From Monocercomonoides exilis (Eukaryota > Preaxostyla > Oxymonadida > Polymastigidae): a DNA stretch of 64,000 bases. Both the position numbers and the translations under genes were made by a program. How positions within the stretch are numbered: position 1 is the stretch's first letter; every line of letters begins with the position of its first letter. This document shows, one piece after another, positions 34,672 to 45,720 of this stretch. The stretch covers positions 310,001 to 374,000 of the forward strand of contig LSRY02000034.1 of assembly GCA_001643675.2 (NCBI GenBank), written 5' to 3'. Below the pieces are notes generated by a model, which ran no database searches, was not told where the DNA came from, and worked only from the letters and a program-made list of their open reading frames with translations.

Positions 34672-35086
34672 AGGATGCAGTCCGTATCCAGGTCCGAATG
34701 TGGCATGAGTTAATTGCCACATTTATTATCTGCAGTCTTGTCCAACTTCCACACTTCAAAAGTTGGCAAAGCACACACTTTAATGCCTCGTTATTTATTT
34801 GCACAATAAAAATCCTTAAAATTTGAATTTAAAAAGTTATAATCAGAAATCAGAGAATTAGAAAAAGCACATGAACGGCAGGAATTATCAAAATTATTAC
34901 AAAAATGGTTATTATTACGAACAGAATCACGGTTAGCAACAGCATGTGTGGATTTAAGACTTGAAAAATTTGAACAACAAGAATATAAATTTCAAATAGA
35001 ACAATCTCGAATTAATGAGCATCTTTTATTAAATAATATTTCTGTAATTTTTGATAAAGAGGCAGTATTTGCAGTTCTCAATTGAT
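34672..35086 (+). CDS. Coiled-coil exon, unidentified
   Basis: Plus frame with no TGA from 34669 to TGA near 35084. It reads GGPGRMQSVSRSECGMSQLP, TSKVGKAHTLMPRYLFAQQK, SEIRELEKAHERQELSKLLQ, LLLRTESRLATACVDLRLEK and INEHLLLNNISVIFDKEAVF; three TAA are read as Gln. The heptad-like middle predicts a coiled coil. The start lies at an apparent splice acceptor, so the first exon is probably upstream. Its 3' end lies 57 bases from the 3' end of the opposite-strand DDE-like ORF (convergent). Confidence 0.5.
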
Positions 35087-35142
35087 ATGAAATAGTTTTT
35101 CTTTCACTGGATAATTTTTACTTTTTTGCAACCATTTCAATA

Positions 35143-37689
35143 TCAATCAGAACCCTTTGTGAAGTCAAGCTGACTGCTGATGCGAAAACATGCTTCCTTT
35201 TTTTTTTCAAAATATAAATAGTTCATCATGTATTTGATTGTAAGTGAAGGCGAAATACAAATATCACTCGGAACATATTTTTCAAAGAATCGTTCATTAC
35301 AGGTGGACATTTGATGATTGAACGATGACGATGATTTGTTTCCTTTCAAATTGTTGTGAAATGAGAAAGAATTTTGAGAAGAAGCTGCAGAATCGAAATG
35401 ATGAGTGAAAAATGAAATCAAATCTTGAATTGTTTCAATATTTAAATTCGAAGAGTTATTTATCACATTTGTTAATGTCCCAAATTCACCATCGCAGACA
35501 TTTTTACCATGATGTTCTGCAAAGAAGTTGATTTCAGTTCGAATTTTTCTGAATACACGTGAATGAGTGGATAAAATGAAATGCAGAAGAAACCTATTAC
35601 GATTGTGAGGGCCAGCGTCACAGAAAAACTTTATAGCAATGGCATTTTTGAAGAAGTCCCTTCTGAAAATAGATTCCAGACATTCGATTACAAGTCTGAT
35701 GTCATTTGAAGGACAAGTGGAAAATAAATTGAATGTTTATTTAATTATAATGTTGTTGATAAGTTGGAAGGTGATCACTGAGAATTGAGAAATTTGCTGA
35801 TAATTAAAAAATTCCTGTTGAAGTTGATTTTGACGAATTGGAATCCTCCATTTTTCCTTAAAATCGAATACGCAGACGATTTCTCCTTCTTTTATATTTC
35901 GAACACTTTCATTGAAATATTGCCTTTGCCATTGTGCGAATAATTGATGCTTTTTCAAGGCTTCAATTGTGTTAATTTCACTTTTCGATGGTATTCTTTG
36001 GTGAGAAGATGACATCAGCCTTTTTTCCATTTTCTCCAATTGCTGACAATATCCGCATAAATCAGTCCTTCTTTTAGCTTTGATGAAGTTTTTTGTGAGT
36101 TTGTAAAAATAAGATAAAGACAGTTTAATGTTTGTTTCTTCAACAAAGTGTTTCCATAACTCTTTCTTCGTTTGAAAAATCAAACGTTTTTCAAAAGGAG
36201 AAAAAATAAGAGGGATATGTTTTGACTTGGAAAACAAATACTGTTGAAGAAAAGTTGAAAATGAATCGAAAGAAGCAGATGATAAGGAGTTGCTATTGAT
36301 TGATGATAATTGAGCTCCTTTTGAAACGGATGAGATATTCTTTTGTTTTGATGAAGAATTTGGAGTATAATTAAGTGAGGAAGAGTATGCAAGAGTTGAG
36401 GATTTATAATTATTTAATGAAGATGACAAAGAGTTGATTGCTTAATAATTATAATTACGTGTTATGTAAATAGATTTGTTAGGTTCTCGTTTTGAAGAAT
36501 TATTGTTTTCATTTGTAAATAACGCATGGGAAGAACATGATGGTTTCCTCGAACAAAACGAATGAGTTGTGTGATGTGTATTTATATTGCCAGAAAAATT
36601 CGAATGAAAAAGGATATTCGATGAGTTTTCAATTGATTGCAACGAATGGTGAAATGAATCGAGCACAGCATTTTGGGCTTTTAGCGAAAGAAATAAGTTA
36701 GGTGATTTTGAAGAAGTATTTCCTTTTGTTGAAGAGTTATTCTGCATCTGAACATTGTTTGACATGTGTGGTCTAATTGAGTGAATAGTGGAAGGTGAAA
36801 TGATTTCTTTTTTAAACAGGTCAACATCACTTTTATTATCATCTTCGATTTCATTTGTTGTTCTTGAAACCCTCCTTGTTTTGTCTTTCAAAATTGACTT
36901 GTCTTCCAATGTATTTTCAACAAAATAAACTGACGCGAAAATTGGATTGTTTTTGGAATTAAGCTGTTGGAAAGGTGAAGTTGACAAAGTTGAAGTGAAA
37001 TTTGTAGAAGGTGAAGATGATGCATGTGAGGATAATATATATTTTCCTGGATTTGATAAAAAAAGAAACAGACGAGATGAAAGGATTTGGATTATGATCA
37101 AAAAATAATGAATTTGTCGATTTCCCGTTTTTGTCAGTTGATGAAAGATGGAGATTTCTTATTGGTTGAAATGAAGATTGAATTGATGAAGATGATGAAT
37201 TTGAAATGTTTGAAGAGTTACAGTTTTTTGGTTCATTATTTGGAAAATTGGAAGAAATTGTTTGTGAGTTTCTAACGGTTGAGATGAAGAATCAATTGAT
37301 TTTGTTAACGGATTTGAAGATATATCATCAATTCCTCCTTTGGATAAATTTTTAATGAAAGTGGAAGATTCGTCAATCAAATAAAATGAGAATGATGGTC
37401 TATATCCTTCTTTGAACAATAATTTCCAACTGGAATCATATTCTTCCTTTCTCAAAGTTCGAGTGCAAGCATCATTACAGATAGTTTTATATTCTTTTGA
37501 TCCATCATTTGAAAGAACAAGTGATTGTTGTGAACATGGTTTTGGTCTATTCTTTTGAAAAGAATTTGTCCCATAAACTTGTGATAAGCATTTTGTGTTG
37601 ATTTCAGAAAGATTGATTCTTGAAAAATGTTCGTTGCACAACTTGTGAACTGTTTGACAGTTATTTTCATCTGAATCAAAATTTATCAT
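35143..37689 (-). CDS. Ser/Asn-rich protein with DDE-like domain
   Basis: A single minus frame from ATG 37689 to TGA 35143-35145 (848 residues) with three TAA as Gln and no other interruption. The first half is Ser/Asn/Thr-rich. The second half has RRTDLCGYCQQLEKM, EIVCVFDFKEKWRIPIRQNQ, FFCDAGPHNRNRF and NFFAEHHGKNVCDGEFGTL. The spacing (R-x-D-x-C-x-x-C; D-F-x-E-N/K; D-G/A-x-P-H; H-G-K-x-x-C-D-G) matches a transposase-like domain in many uncharacterised animal and protist proteins. This assignment is from motif memory. Upstream the frame runs on, past one TGA, into the USP zinc finger, so this may be the 3' part of that gene or a fused element gene. Confidence 0.6.
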
Positions 37690-40055
37690 CTTTGGAGGAA
37701 TGACGAAAGAAGAATAATTGTTTTCGTGAGATATCCCTAATAATTTCAGAAATTTTGATATAACATTCCATTTTTGAAATTTACTCTTTTCTTTTCATAT
37801 TTCACAGAACACTCTATTTGGGTGCCTCATTTTTTCTTCAGAAAAAAATCTGATGAATCCTGTGAAAATTGAAGCATCGTTGATAATCACATAATTAGAA
37901 AAACCTAAATTCCTTGACGACAAAGCGCCGCATTTCAAACATTTTTTGTGGACTGACCCATCTACGCTCGTTTATTGTTTGTCAACCAAATCGTATTTCA
38001 AAAGCATTTCCATTAAATGATCAAATGCTTCACAAACATTTTGCTGCTGTCTTTTGCCTCGCGAAAACGAAATGTCCCACTTATCAATCAATTCTGATAT
38101 CCAAGATGAAATGGGTGAGTGATAGCAGATAAGCTCATTGCAAACGTTTATCAACTCCGCAGAAATTCCACTTCTCACGTTTACAAATGGGACGAACTAT
38201 TTTGTTTTATGAATTTTGTTCGATTTTTCACTTACAAATTTTTTTATCATTTTTCAAAAATTTCTTCTTTTTTAAACACAAGAATGAAAGACTTATAATG
38301 ATAAGGCTGTGGGAAAAGAATGGAACAAATTGTTGTTTTTTTCATAAATTGGGTATTTTTTTTTTTGAAATGTCGCAAATGTTTATTTTCATATTAATCA
38401 AAAATTTCATATTTTGCTCAAATTTCTGTATTACCTCACAATTCTTTTTTTTAATGAATAAAATATCATTATTCAGATATAGATTCCAAATTAGTGAAGT
38501 TTGGTGAATGTTAATTAAAATTTGAGCAAAATTTCTTATTTTTGATTTATTTGAAAATTGAACATTTGCGACTTTTCAAAAAAAATTACCCAAATGCAAG
38601 AATTTTGCTCCATATTCCTTTTTAATACCAAAATGCATTACAGCAGATAAACATTGAAGAACAGATGAAAGATAACAAGTGTTCCCTAAATTTCTAAGCC
38701 CCAATCTTTTTGTTAAGAAATAATCACTATTTGATATCGCTTGCTCTTTGATTGCTATTGATTTATCTATTTTTATATCATCGTTTTCGTAACTTTCTTT
38801 TGTTTCTTTGTCTTCTTTGCTGATATTTGAGTTCGTTGAATCAAAACACGTTTCACTCTGAGAACAGGTTTTATTTTCATTCAATGAATCAGTGTTTTTC
38901 GTAACTTTTTGAAAAAGAACTGGTGAAACGAATGGAGACGTTGATGCAGGATTGAAATATCTTTCTTTTTTAACATCGTGATGAAGCAAAAATTTTGAAC
39001 TGGACGAATCCGTTCTAATTAAATGATCTAATTTTTTGATTTCTAATGTTTTAGCATTTTGATGTTTCAAATTCTTTTCTAAAAAATATCGAAGTTCATG
39101 AGGCTTTTCAAATGCAGGAGAAGGAGGAGCTAGAAGAAGATTTCCATCATCAATATTTCGGATCTTGTCTGATAAATTGCTAAATGTTATGGATTTTCTG
39201 TTGACATTTTTTGACTGATCAGTATTTGAGTTAGCATGTCGATGTTGTTTATTATCTTTAATGTGAGTAACATGATGATCTATTTCCGATTTCGTAATGT
39301 TAATATGCAATTTGGGTTTCAAATTGAGTTCCGGCTTTATCTTTATTTCTTTATTCCATTTTTCTTCATCCAAGCCCTCTTCATAATTTTCATATTTTTG
39401 CTTTTTCATTTTCGTAATTGATGACGAAATTTCTGATGAATGGTTTTTCATCCATTCATTCCCCACGCACCAGTCTGAATAACTCAAGTCTTAAGAAAAT
39501 AAAAATCAGACACAATCATAGAAATGAAATGTGCAAAAACCAAATACCTTTTCTGTGTGAAGGAATTTTTGGAGGAATGGGGATTTAAATTTCGACTTGT
39601 TTTTTTTCTCGTTTGCTTTGAATAATTTATTTTTCTTTGGGTTATGTCATACCCAAAGGAAAGCAAACTATCGTAATTGTGATGTTTTGATAAGGCTTGC
39701 AACATTGTCGTTTGAGTGTGTACTGGGGCGTTATTGAAGGCTGTTGCTAGCTCTTCAAGAAGTTCATGATACTCTCCTATTTTCACGTTTGCATTTATTA
39801 ATAATTAAAACAAATCATTATAAAAGTGTATATAAATGATTTTTCACATAACTTAGAAATCAAAAAACAATGAACCACACCATTCAGCCTCTTTTTTACT
39901 TCTTCCGCAAAGGATGCTGCGCGGCGATAGCTTGTGAGGATATACAACAACAGTTCCACCTTGTCCTTTCCCCCAATGCGCTCAACCTCTGCCCACAAAA
40001 CATCTGCTCTTGAATGAAGAGTTGAGCGTTGAAGATTTGATGTTGAAAAATTCAT
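37690..40055 (-). CDS. Ubiquitin-specific protease (USP/UCH) with introns
   Basis: Start ATG 40055. Exon 1 40055-39881 (MNFSTSNLQRSTLHSRADVL...AEEVKKRLNG); intron 39880-39777 (GTGTGG...AATAG); exon 2 39776-39548 (EYHELLEELATAFNNAP...); intron 39547-39490 (GTATTT...TTAAG); exon 3 from 39489. Exon 3 carries the catalytic Cys box GLRNLGNTCYLSSVLQCL near 38650-38705. After a region with a small transposon come RQQQNVCEAFDHLMEMLL (QQDA-like block) and a zinc finger KKCLKCGALSS...VFCEI-TGA, with TGA at the last Cys. TAA and TAG are read as Gln. Exon 2 needs one A removed from an A8 run. I cannot see the catalytic His box. USPs remove ubiquitin from proteins. Confidence 0.75.
38349..38593. mobile_element. 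245-bp TIR element in the USP gene
   Basis: Ends TTGGGTAT...TTTGAAATGTCGCAAATGTT and the inverse TTGGGTAATTTTTTTTGAAAAGTCGCAAATGTT, with imperfect inverted similarity for about 75 bp (GCTCAAATTT). It is a different family from the TGGGTGATT elements. It lies just after CATTTG of exon 3; its GGTAATT can act as 5' splice site and TTTTCCCACAG near 38307 as acceptor, so it may be spliced out. Confidence 0.75.
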
Positions 40056-40692
40056 TATAATTGCAACCTTCTTATGGGTGAAAGATTTTTTTCTTTGAAG
40101 AAAAGCAAAAAGATAATAAATAAATATCCTCTTGAAATTAATTAAAACAAATTCTGCTTTGAAAATTTTATAAAATATAATATTCGCATTCAACTGAGGA
40201 AGCAGTACAATTGAAATGCATTTTTCTGATTTAGACAATTATCGATCTACATGGAATTATTGTTATTCAATAACAATGAACGTTAATGAATACTTGTTCT
40301 TTAAGAAAAATTTATGAAATCATTAGTTGGAGAAGAAATTGGCAGTGGTTTTTAATACGAAAGGATGATTTCACACAACACTCCACGGTGACAGTTGATA
40401 AAAGAAGTCCATTCTCTTGAATAACTTTGAGAAAACACTCTTTCCAAAAAAGGTTAATGAAAAATAGGAGAATAAGAGGATGAGAAAATTTTGAGTGAAA
40501 TACATGAAACTGTGATATTTAAAAAATATAAATGTGGTGCTTGAAGAAGGAAGAACGCGATTATTGAAAAGAGGAATTTTCGACGATCTGTTTCGAACGG
40601 AACCAGCAAAAGAAATACGAGTCAAATGCTTTGTGAGTATTTGTTCACCTCTCTTGAAATATAAACGCAAATAGCGTCTGAAGAAAGAAATC
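40056..40692. other. Spacer upstream of the USP gene
   Basis: No supported gene. It lies between the start of the USP gene and the 3' end of the upstream same-strand gene and should contain the USP promoter; I see no motif I would name. Confidence 0.4.
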
Positions 40693-43631
40693 TCAATGCA
40701 AAAGCATTTTTCTCCATTTTCTTTTTAAAATAAACTGGAAGTTATTTGAAGGTGTGTTCTTGGACTATCTAACAATCACGCATTTCAAGATCTGCACGCG
40801 GCCATGTGAGTGGTCGTGTGAAATCAGGGATATGAAGATTGCAAGAATGAGGTCTAACTGACAAAGTAATTTTGGGGGCAGCATCCATTTTTGCCACATG
40901 AAGAGCACAATACACAGCTGTCTCCAGAATATGCGTTGTTCAAAAGAATTCCCGCAGCTTCTTTCAACACAAAAAGCGTTCACAACTTGTGCAAATAGAA
41001 AAACTATCTCCTGAGTCATGCTTCTTCGTGCTGGACAATTCACAAATGTTTCTTCATCCACTTCATCATTGTCACTTTCGTTCCTTTTTCCATCCTCAAT
41101 CTTTTTTGATGATGAAAAAAGAAATAACAGCTTTAATTTTAATACTGCTGCTAATGTTCCCCTCATTTCAATTGGTGTTGGAGACAAAGAGATTAAGATC
41201 GTATGTTTCTAATCTTTGGTTAATGCTTCCACTTAATTGAAAAAAGAAAGCTTCTTCAGACACTCAGAAAATGTGATCTTTTTTGCTGCATTTAAAATGT
41301 TACAACAATGGATGTAATTCATCATTATTATCATATCCTTCTTCCTTGACTTCTAATAATCGCTTTTTTCCTCTTTCTCTTCCTATTCCTTTTCCTCTTT
41401 TTTTCCTCTTCCTCTTCCTCTTCCTCTTCCTCTTCCTCTTCCTCTTCCTCTTCCTCTTGTCTCCAACGTTCTATGCAATCTTCAACAGTAACTGTTTTTT
41501 CGATGCGTTCATTCACATGCTCGTCTTCAGCTTCACTTTACTTCATCTTCTGTTTGATCAACGCTATTCCTGCAGACACAAATAATTCATTCTCCAATGT
41601 TTGCTCAATTGCTTTCTTGTCAGCTTTGGACTCCTTTTTCCATTCCTCCTCCTCCTCATCTTCTTCTTCTTCTTATGAAACTATCTCCTCTTCTCTCTTA
41701 TCCTCCATAAGATCCACTTTCATACACTCTTCCTCAAAATGGTAAATCCGAAGGTTTGTTTTATTCGTTGAAAAGGAAGTTATGCTGATGAGACTTGATG
41801 TCTTTCGAAGCAACATCCACAATTGCTTCAAACTCTCCTTTCTATCTGCTGATGATTTAAAATGGATCTTTTGCTTATGAAAGAATGAAAAAGAAGAAGA
41901 TAAATAGAACCGGCTGAGAGATCAATGGTTCTGACACATTCATATTTATGATCTTCACATCAACCATCGACAGCCGCAACAGCGGCACCACAAACACTGA
42001 CGACGATATTGCATAGCCTCCTGTTTTACTCGTGGTGATCACAACATCTTCCAATGAGAGTGACCCACCTCCATCAGACACCACAACCACACTCGGCGAA
42101 GTTTCTGCAGCTGAGTTGCAATCAACCTTCATGTGCAATAAACCAAGGTTACCCGTCGTCACACTGAACAACGCTCCAGTTGATGAAAGTGCTCCTGTTC
42201 CAATCGAACTCTTATCTTTGCCTCTCCCAATAACAGAAAGCTTCTTTTCTCTAATGTCAATCGTTGTTGTCTCGCTTATGTGATTTAAGTCCATCAGTGT
42301 GACCAATAGGCTCACCTGGATCACACTCTTTTCAACTGCAACACCAATGGCTCGGCATGCACTTGACTCATCCAATCCACATAACTCTTCTTCACCACCA
42401 CCACTCACTGCCACAAATCGATTGAGAATCCCTCTCTTCAGCCAATTCCACTTTTCTGTATGCTGAAAATACCAGGTGTTTGCATTCGAGTAGTTGTATG
42501 CATAGCACACTCTCTGTTCATTCGTGTTTGTTGTGTAGCATTCATAGAACGGATTTCCTTTGCTCAAAAAGACATTATAATAATCAACATAATAGGCATC
42601 GTGACCATATGGAGTATCTGCAGAGCATTTGCATTCATGAAAGAACAGGAAATAACAATAAATCACATCATTTTGTGATGCTTGTCTGTATGGATATAAC
42701 TCCAATCCTCCGCCTTCTCTTAATGCTGAACATGAAATGAACTGAATGCTCCTCATTTTCAATAAAACAGGAACATATTGACAAAACATACCTCCACCAC
42801 CAGTATTTGTTATCGAGCATGAAGTGAAACTGCAGTCAAACACACACGCACTCTCCCCTTCTCCATTTTCTGTTGGAATGCATCCTTCTGAAACCTGAAA
42901 ATTTTCAAGATAAAACCCTCCCCCTTGACTATTTGCTTTGCAATTCTGAAATTCACATCCGCTGATCCAAACACATGTTGAAATTGCATAAATGCACATC
43001 CCTCCTCCGAAGCGATTTAGTCCTTCTCATGAATTAAATGTGTCATTCACAATCTCAACAGAATTAATACCATAGCAATGAACGCCTCCGCCACACCAAT
43101 ACGCGACACATTCATTGAATGCACAATGCGAAACTGAAACAGTGGCGGGTGACTGATTGTCCATGCAGATGGACCTTCCGCTTGACACTCCATCAGTCCA
43201 CGAATCGCTTTCTCCTGTTGTTTTCGATCCATCCCATTCACACTAAGTGAATGAATTAGCTCCATTATCTGTTGTATTCTGTCTCCCTGGAGTCAACTTT
43301 CCATCTGCAGTTCCAATGCATTCAACATTCCTTGTTCGACAACATCCAACAAACGATGTATTTGAAGCTGTCAGAGAGGCCAAAGGGTTGTTGAGGGAGG
43401 GAACAATTCCGCTATCGTGCTTATCACAGACTGATGAAAAAAAGCAACTATTCATCTTGTATGAGGTTTGGGATGTCGTTAAGGTTGAATGTGAGTATTC
43501 ATTATTTGCTGTTGTAATATTGAAAAAAAATCAGTTGGAAGAGAAAAATGAGGGGTTTGGAGGGTTTAGAGAAAAATTGGAAAAAATGGGAAAAGTATGA
43601 TTAGCTCACTTAAACACTTCCTTCTGCGCAT
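40693..43631 (-). CDS. Beta-helix surface protein with signal peptide
   Basis: ATG 43631 starts MRRRKCLSELIILFPFFPIF, a good signal peptide, followed by TAA as Gln. One T removed from a T8 run near 43523 links to TSYKMNSCFFSSVCDKHDSG and TSFVGCCRTRNVECIGTADG. Repeats F-x-x-C-(6)-GGG follow (CAFNECVAYWCGGG, DTFNS-TGA-EGLNRFGGG, CEFQNCKANSQGGG, CSFTSCSITNTGGGG), then VSGGGEEELCGLDESSACRA and SSIGTGALSSTGALFSVTTG. After about 41890 another frame carries KESLKQLWMLLRKTSSLISI, long acidic tracts with TAA as Gln, TFSECLKKLSFFNQVEALTK and FVNCPARRSMTQEIVFLFAQ, to TGA 40693. The last part may be a cytoplasmic tail or a second gene. Such proteins are thought to be surface-exposed. Confidence 0.65.
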
Positions 43632-43894
43632 CCTTCTCTTTTGCTTGCCTTTTGAAGCAATGTTGCAAAATAACTTAATATGATTGTTTCCCTTAATTTG
43701 CATTTTGCCCCTTCTTCATCGTCTTCTTTCCTTTTATCCCTTTTTCTTCTGTTGATATCTTCCGCTTGTTTCCAAATATCCTTTTTCTTTTATCGATTTT
43801 GAATGTTCGCGCAAAAGCCCCTATTATTTATTTTAAAAAATATTTAATAATTCAAAAAAAATACAAAAAATAAAATAAATAATATATATATATA
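43632..43894. promoter_or_regulatory. Upstream region of the beta-helix gene
   Basis: The 260 bp between the start codon and the MITE at 43895. AT-rich with pyrimidine-rich stretches; it probably includes the promoter. No specific box recognised. Confidence 0.2.
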
Positions 43895-44151
43895 TGGGTG
43901 ATTATTTTTGAAATCATATTTTTTCATTCATAATTTTCGGTTCAAGGATTTCCTTTGAACAAAAATACATGATCACTGAAGAGTGAAAACACTCAAAAGA
44001 AACATTAGAATATTGATTTCAGCTGATTCACTTAATAATTATACAGTTGTGAAAAATAAAGCATTTGAATTCAAAAGCTCTTTTCAATGACAAGCAAATT
44101 ATTATAAATCTGCAACCCGAAAAAAGTTATGATTTCAAAAATAATCACCCA
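43895..44151. mobile_element. 257-bp reference MITE with TA duplication
   Basis: TGGGTGATTATTTTTGAAATCATA at the left and its inverse TATGATTTCAAAAATAATCACCCA at the right, flanked by TA on both sides. The left interior has TTCATAATTTTCGGTTCAAGG; the right interior has CTGCAACCCGAAAAAAGT. No ORF. It is the tidiest copy in the window and serves to orient the others; it is an internally deleted or noncoding relative of the 9-kb element. Confidence 0.9.
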
Positions 44152-44583
44152 TATATAATATTAAAAACATAATATGAAATATGAAAAACTCTGAACCATC
44201 ATCTTTTTGAAATCTTTCCCTTTTCATTTCGCCTCTTCCTCTTTTTCTCCTCAAATTCATATCAAATATCTTCTTCAGTCATTTCTTCAATTTTCTGTTT
44301 TTTCTTTTATCGCATTGCCTTCTTTTCAAATCGCTGCATAGATCTTCAAATTCATCCTCTTCTATCAATTTCGTTTATTTCCTCTTGCTCATTCATCCAT
44401 ATACCCTTCATTCGTCTCCTTTTGCAATCTTTCTGCTATGCATGCACTTGCATTCGCATTGAGTATCCCAGCGATAATCATTATACCTGAATAATATAAT
44501 GAAAATAAAAAAATATATTGCAATTCGAAAAAAACAAAATGATGAGATTTCAAAATATACAAAAAACGAAGAAAGAAAGAAAA

Positions 44584-44615
<32 letters not shown>

Positions 44616-44635
44616 GTATTACACACATTCAAAAT
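44152..44635. other. Low-complexity spacer
   Basis: TTC/TCA-rich then GAAA microsatellite (about 44569-44613). No supported gene. Confidence 0.4.
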
Positions 44636-44639
44636 ATGC

Positions 44640-45720
44640 CTCAAATTTGTAGCGTCTCCCTCATCTCACCAAAGAGAGATTCTTCTTCGACCTCTTCTGT
44701 TATTCCCTCATTTCCCCCATTTCAATCTCGCAACCCTCTCTTCTCCTGCCAGCTTATTCAGTCCATCCCTTCCTCTTCTGCTTCATCTCCTCCTTCTCCC
44801 TCTTCTCTTTCCCTCTCAAATCCTTTCACAAGACTCCAAAATACATCCATATCAAGTGGGAAAAAAAATCCAAACTATTTCCTCGGTTTCACCAAAAAGC
44901 TTCTCTTGTTCATGTTTCTTCTTCGCTCTCCTCAATCTCTCTTCAAAACAGTCTCCATTTACTCTGTTCAACACCTTTCTATGCCTCATCTTCCTCGTCT
45001 GCCTCGCATGCACCAAGCCAAATCCAATCTTTCTCTTGATGAGCTGCATCCACTGCGCGCACACACCAACAGGTGCATCGAGCAAAATGCTCCAAACTCT
45101 AATCAATAAAAAATAGCATTCAAGCAGAAAGGAGGCTGCAGCGACAGAGGCTGAAAACATAATGATTTCTCATCCCGCACATTTTCTGAACTCAGAAATG
45201 CTCTCTACAGTTCCTGCGACACTGCAACAATCAAAAAGAGCACAGAAATGAAGACGAGGGGGAAAAAGCATACAAAATTGTGCAGAAGTCGAGAACGAAG
45301 ACGAAGAAGACGAAGATGAAGATGAAGAAAATAAGGAAGACGCTTTTGAAGATGGTTTCAAAATCAATAAATAAATATTCGGTTCATCTTCTGCGCAGCC
45401 CAATAAAAATACCCGCTCTTCTGAGTCTCTCCATTTCACCCTTCTCTTCTGCTTTGCCCGCTTTTCAACAAGCAATCAAAATGAAAACCTTTCCCATTCA
45501 TTGCCCATCTGAAATTCTTCCTTTCTGCACACTTCTCTTGCATCTCTCATTCACATCCTTCTTTCCTCTTTTCCTCTTTCTCCTTTCTCCTTTCTCCTTT
45601 CTTCACGCAAATGCTCCTCCTCTTCGTTTCCGAAACTTTCCTCTTCTCTTCCAATCTCTCTATCCCATCCAGCCGCATTCACCCCATCCCACTTACTGTC
45701 TCTCTGTGAAAAATATTAAT
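44640..45720 (-). pseudogene. Degraded membrane protein gene
   Basis: Minus frame from about 45700: IERLEEKRKVSETKRRSI, MNGKGFHFDCLLKSGQSR, then VFLLGCAEDEPNIYLLILKP and a poly-Ser loop, FRKCAG-TGA-EIIMFSAS, a hydrophobic segment VAAASFLLECYFLLIRVWSI, and RKMRHRKVLNRVNGDCFEER. Removing one T from a T8 run near 44866 gives DMDVFWSLVKGFERERE; removing one G near 44767 gives GWTEQAGRRREGCEIEMGEM with TAA as Gln. At least three TGA and two indels. The alternating membrane segments and charged loops suggest a polytopic protein; family unknown. Plus-strand ORFs here are shadows. Confidence 0.4.

Noticed and set aside
34660-34745. Possible structured RNA (CGGACCTGG...CCAGGTCCG and TGTGGCA...TGCCACA)
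   Set aside because: The same bases form the beginning of a convincing coding exon that stays open for 138 codons, so the short palindromes are probably incidental.
37795-37797. Selenocysteine at the in-frame TGA codons
   Set aside because: I see no SECIS-like element and the positions are structural zinc ligands, not redox sites; Cys readthrough, mutation or sequencing error is more likely.
41331-41516. Poly-Glu ORF as a separate gene
   Set aside because: It is an internal acidic tract of the minus-strand gene at 40.7-43.6 kb, continuous with its flanks once TAA is read as Gln.
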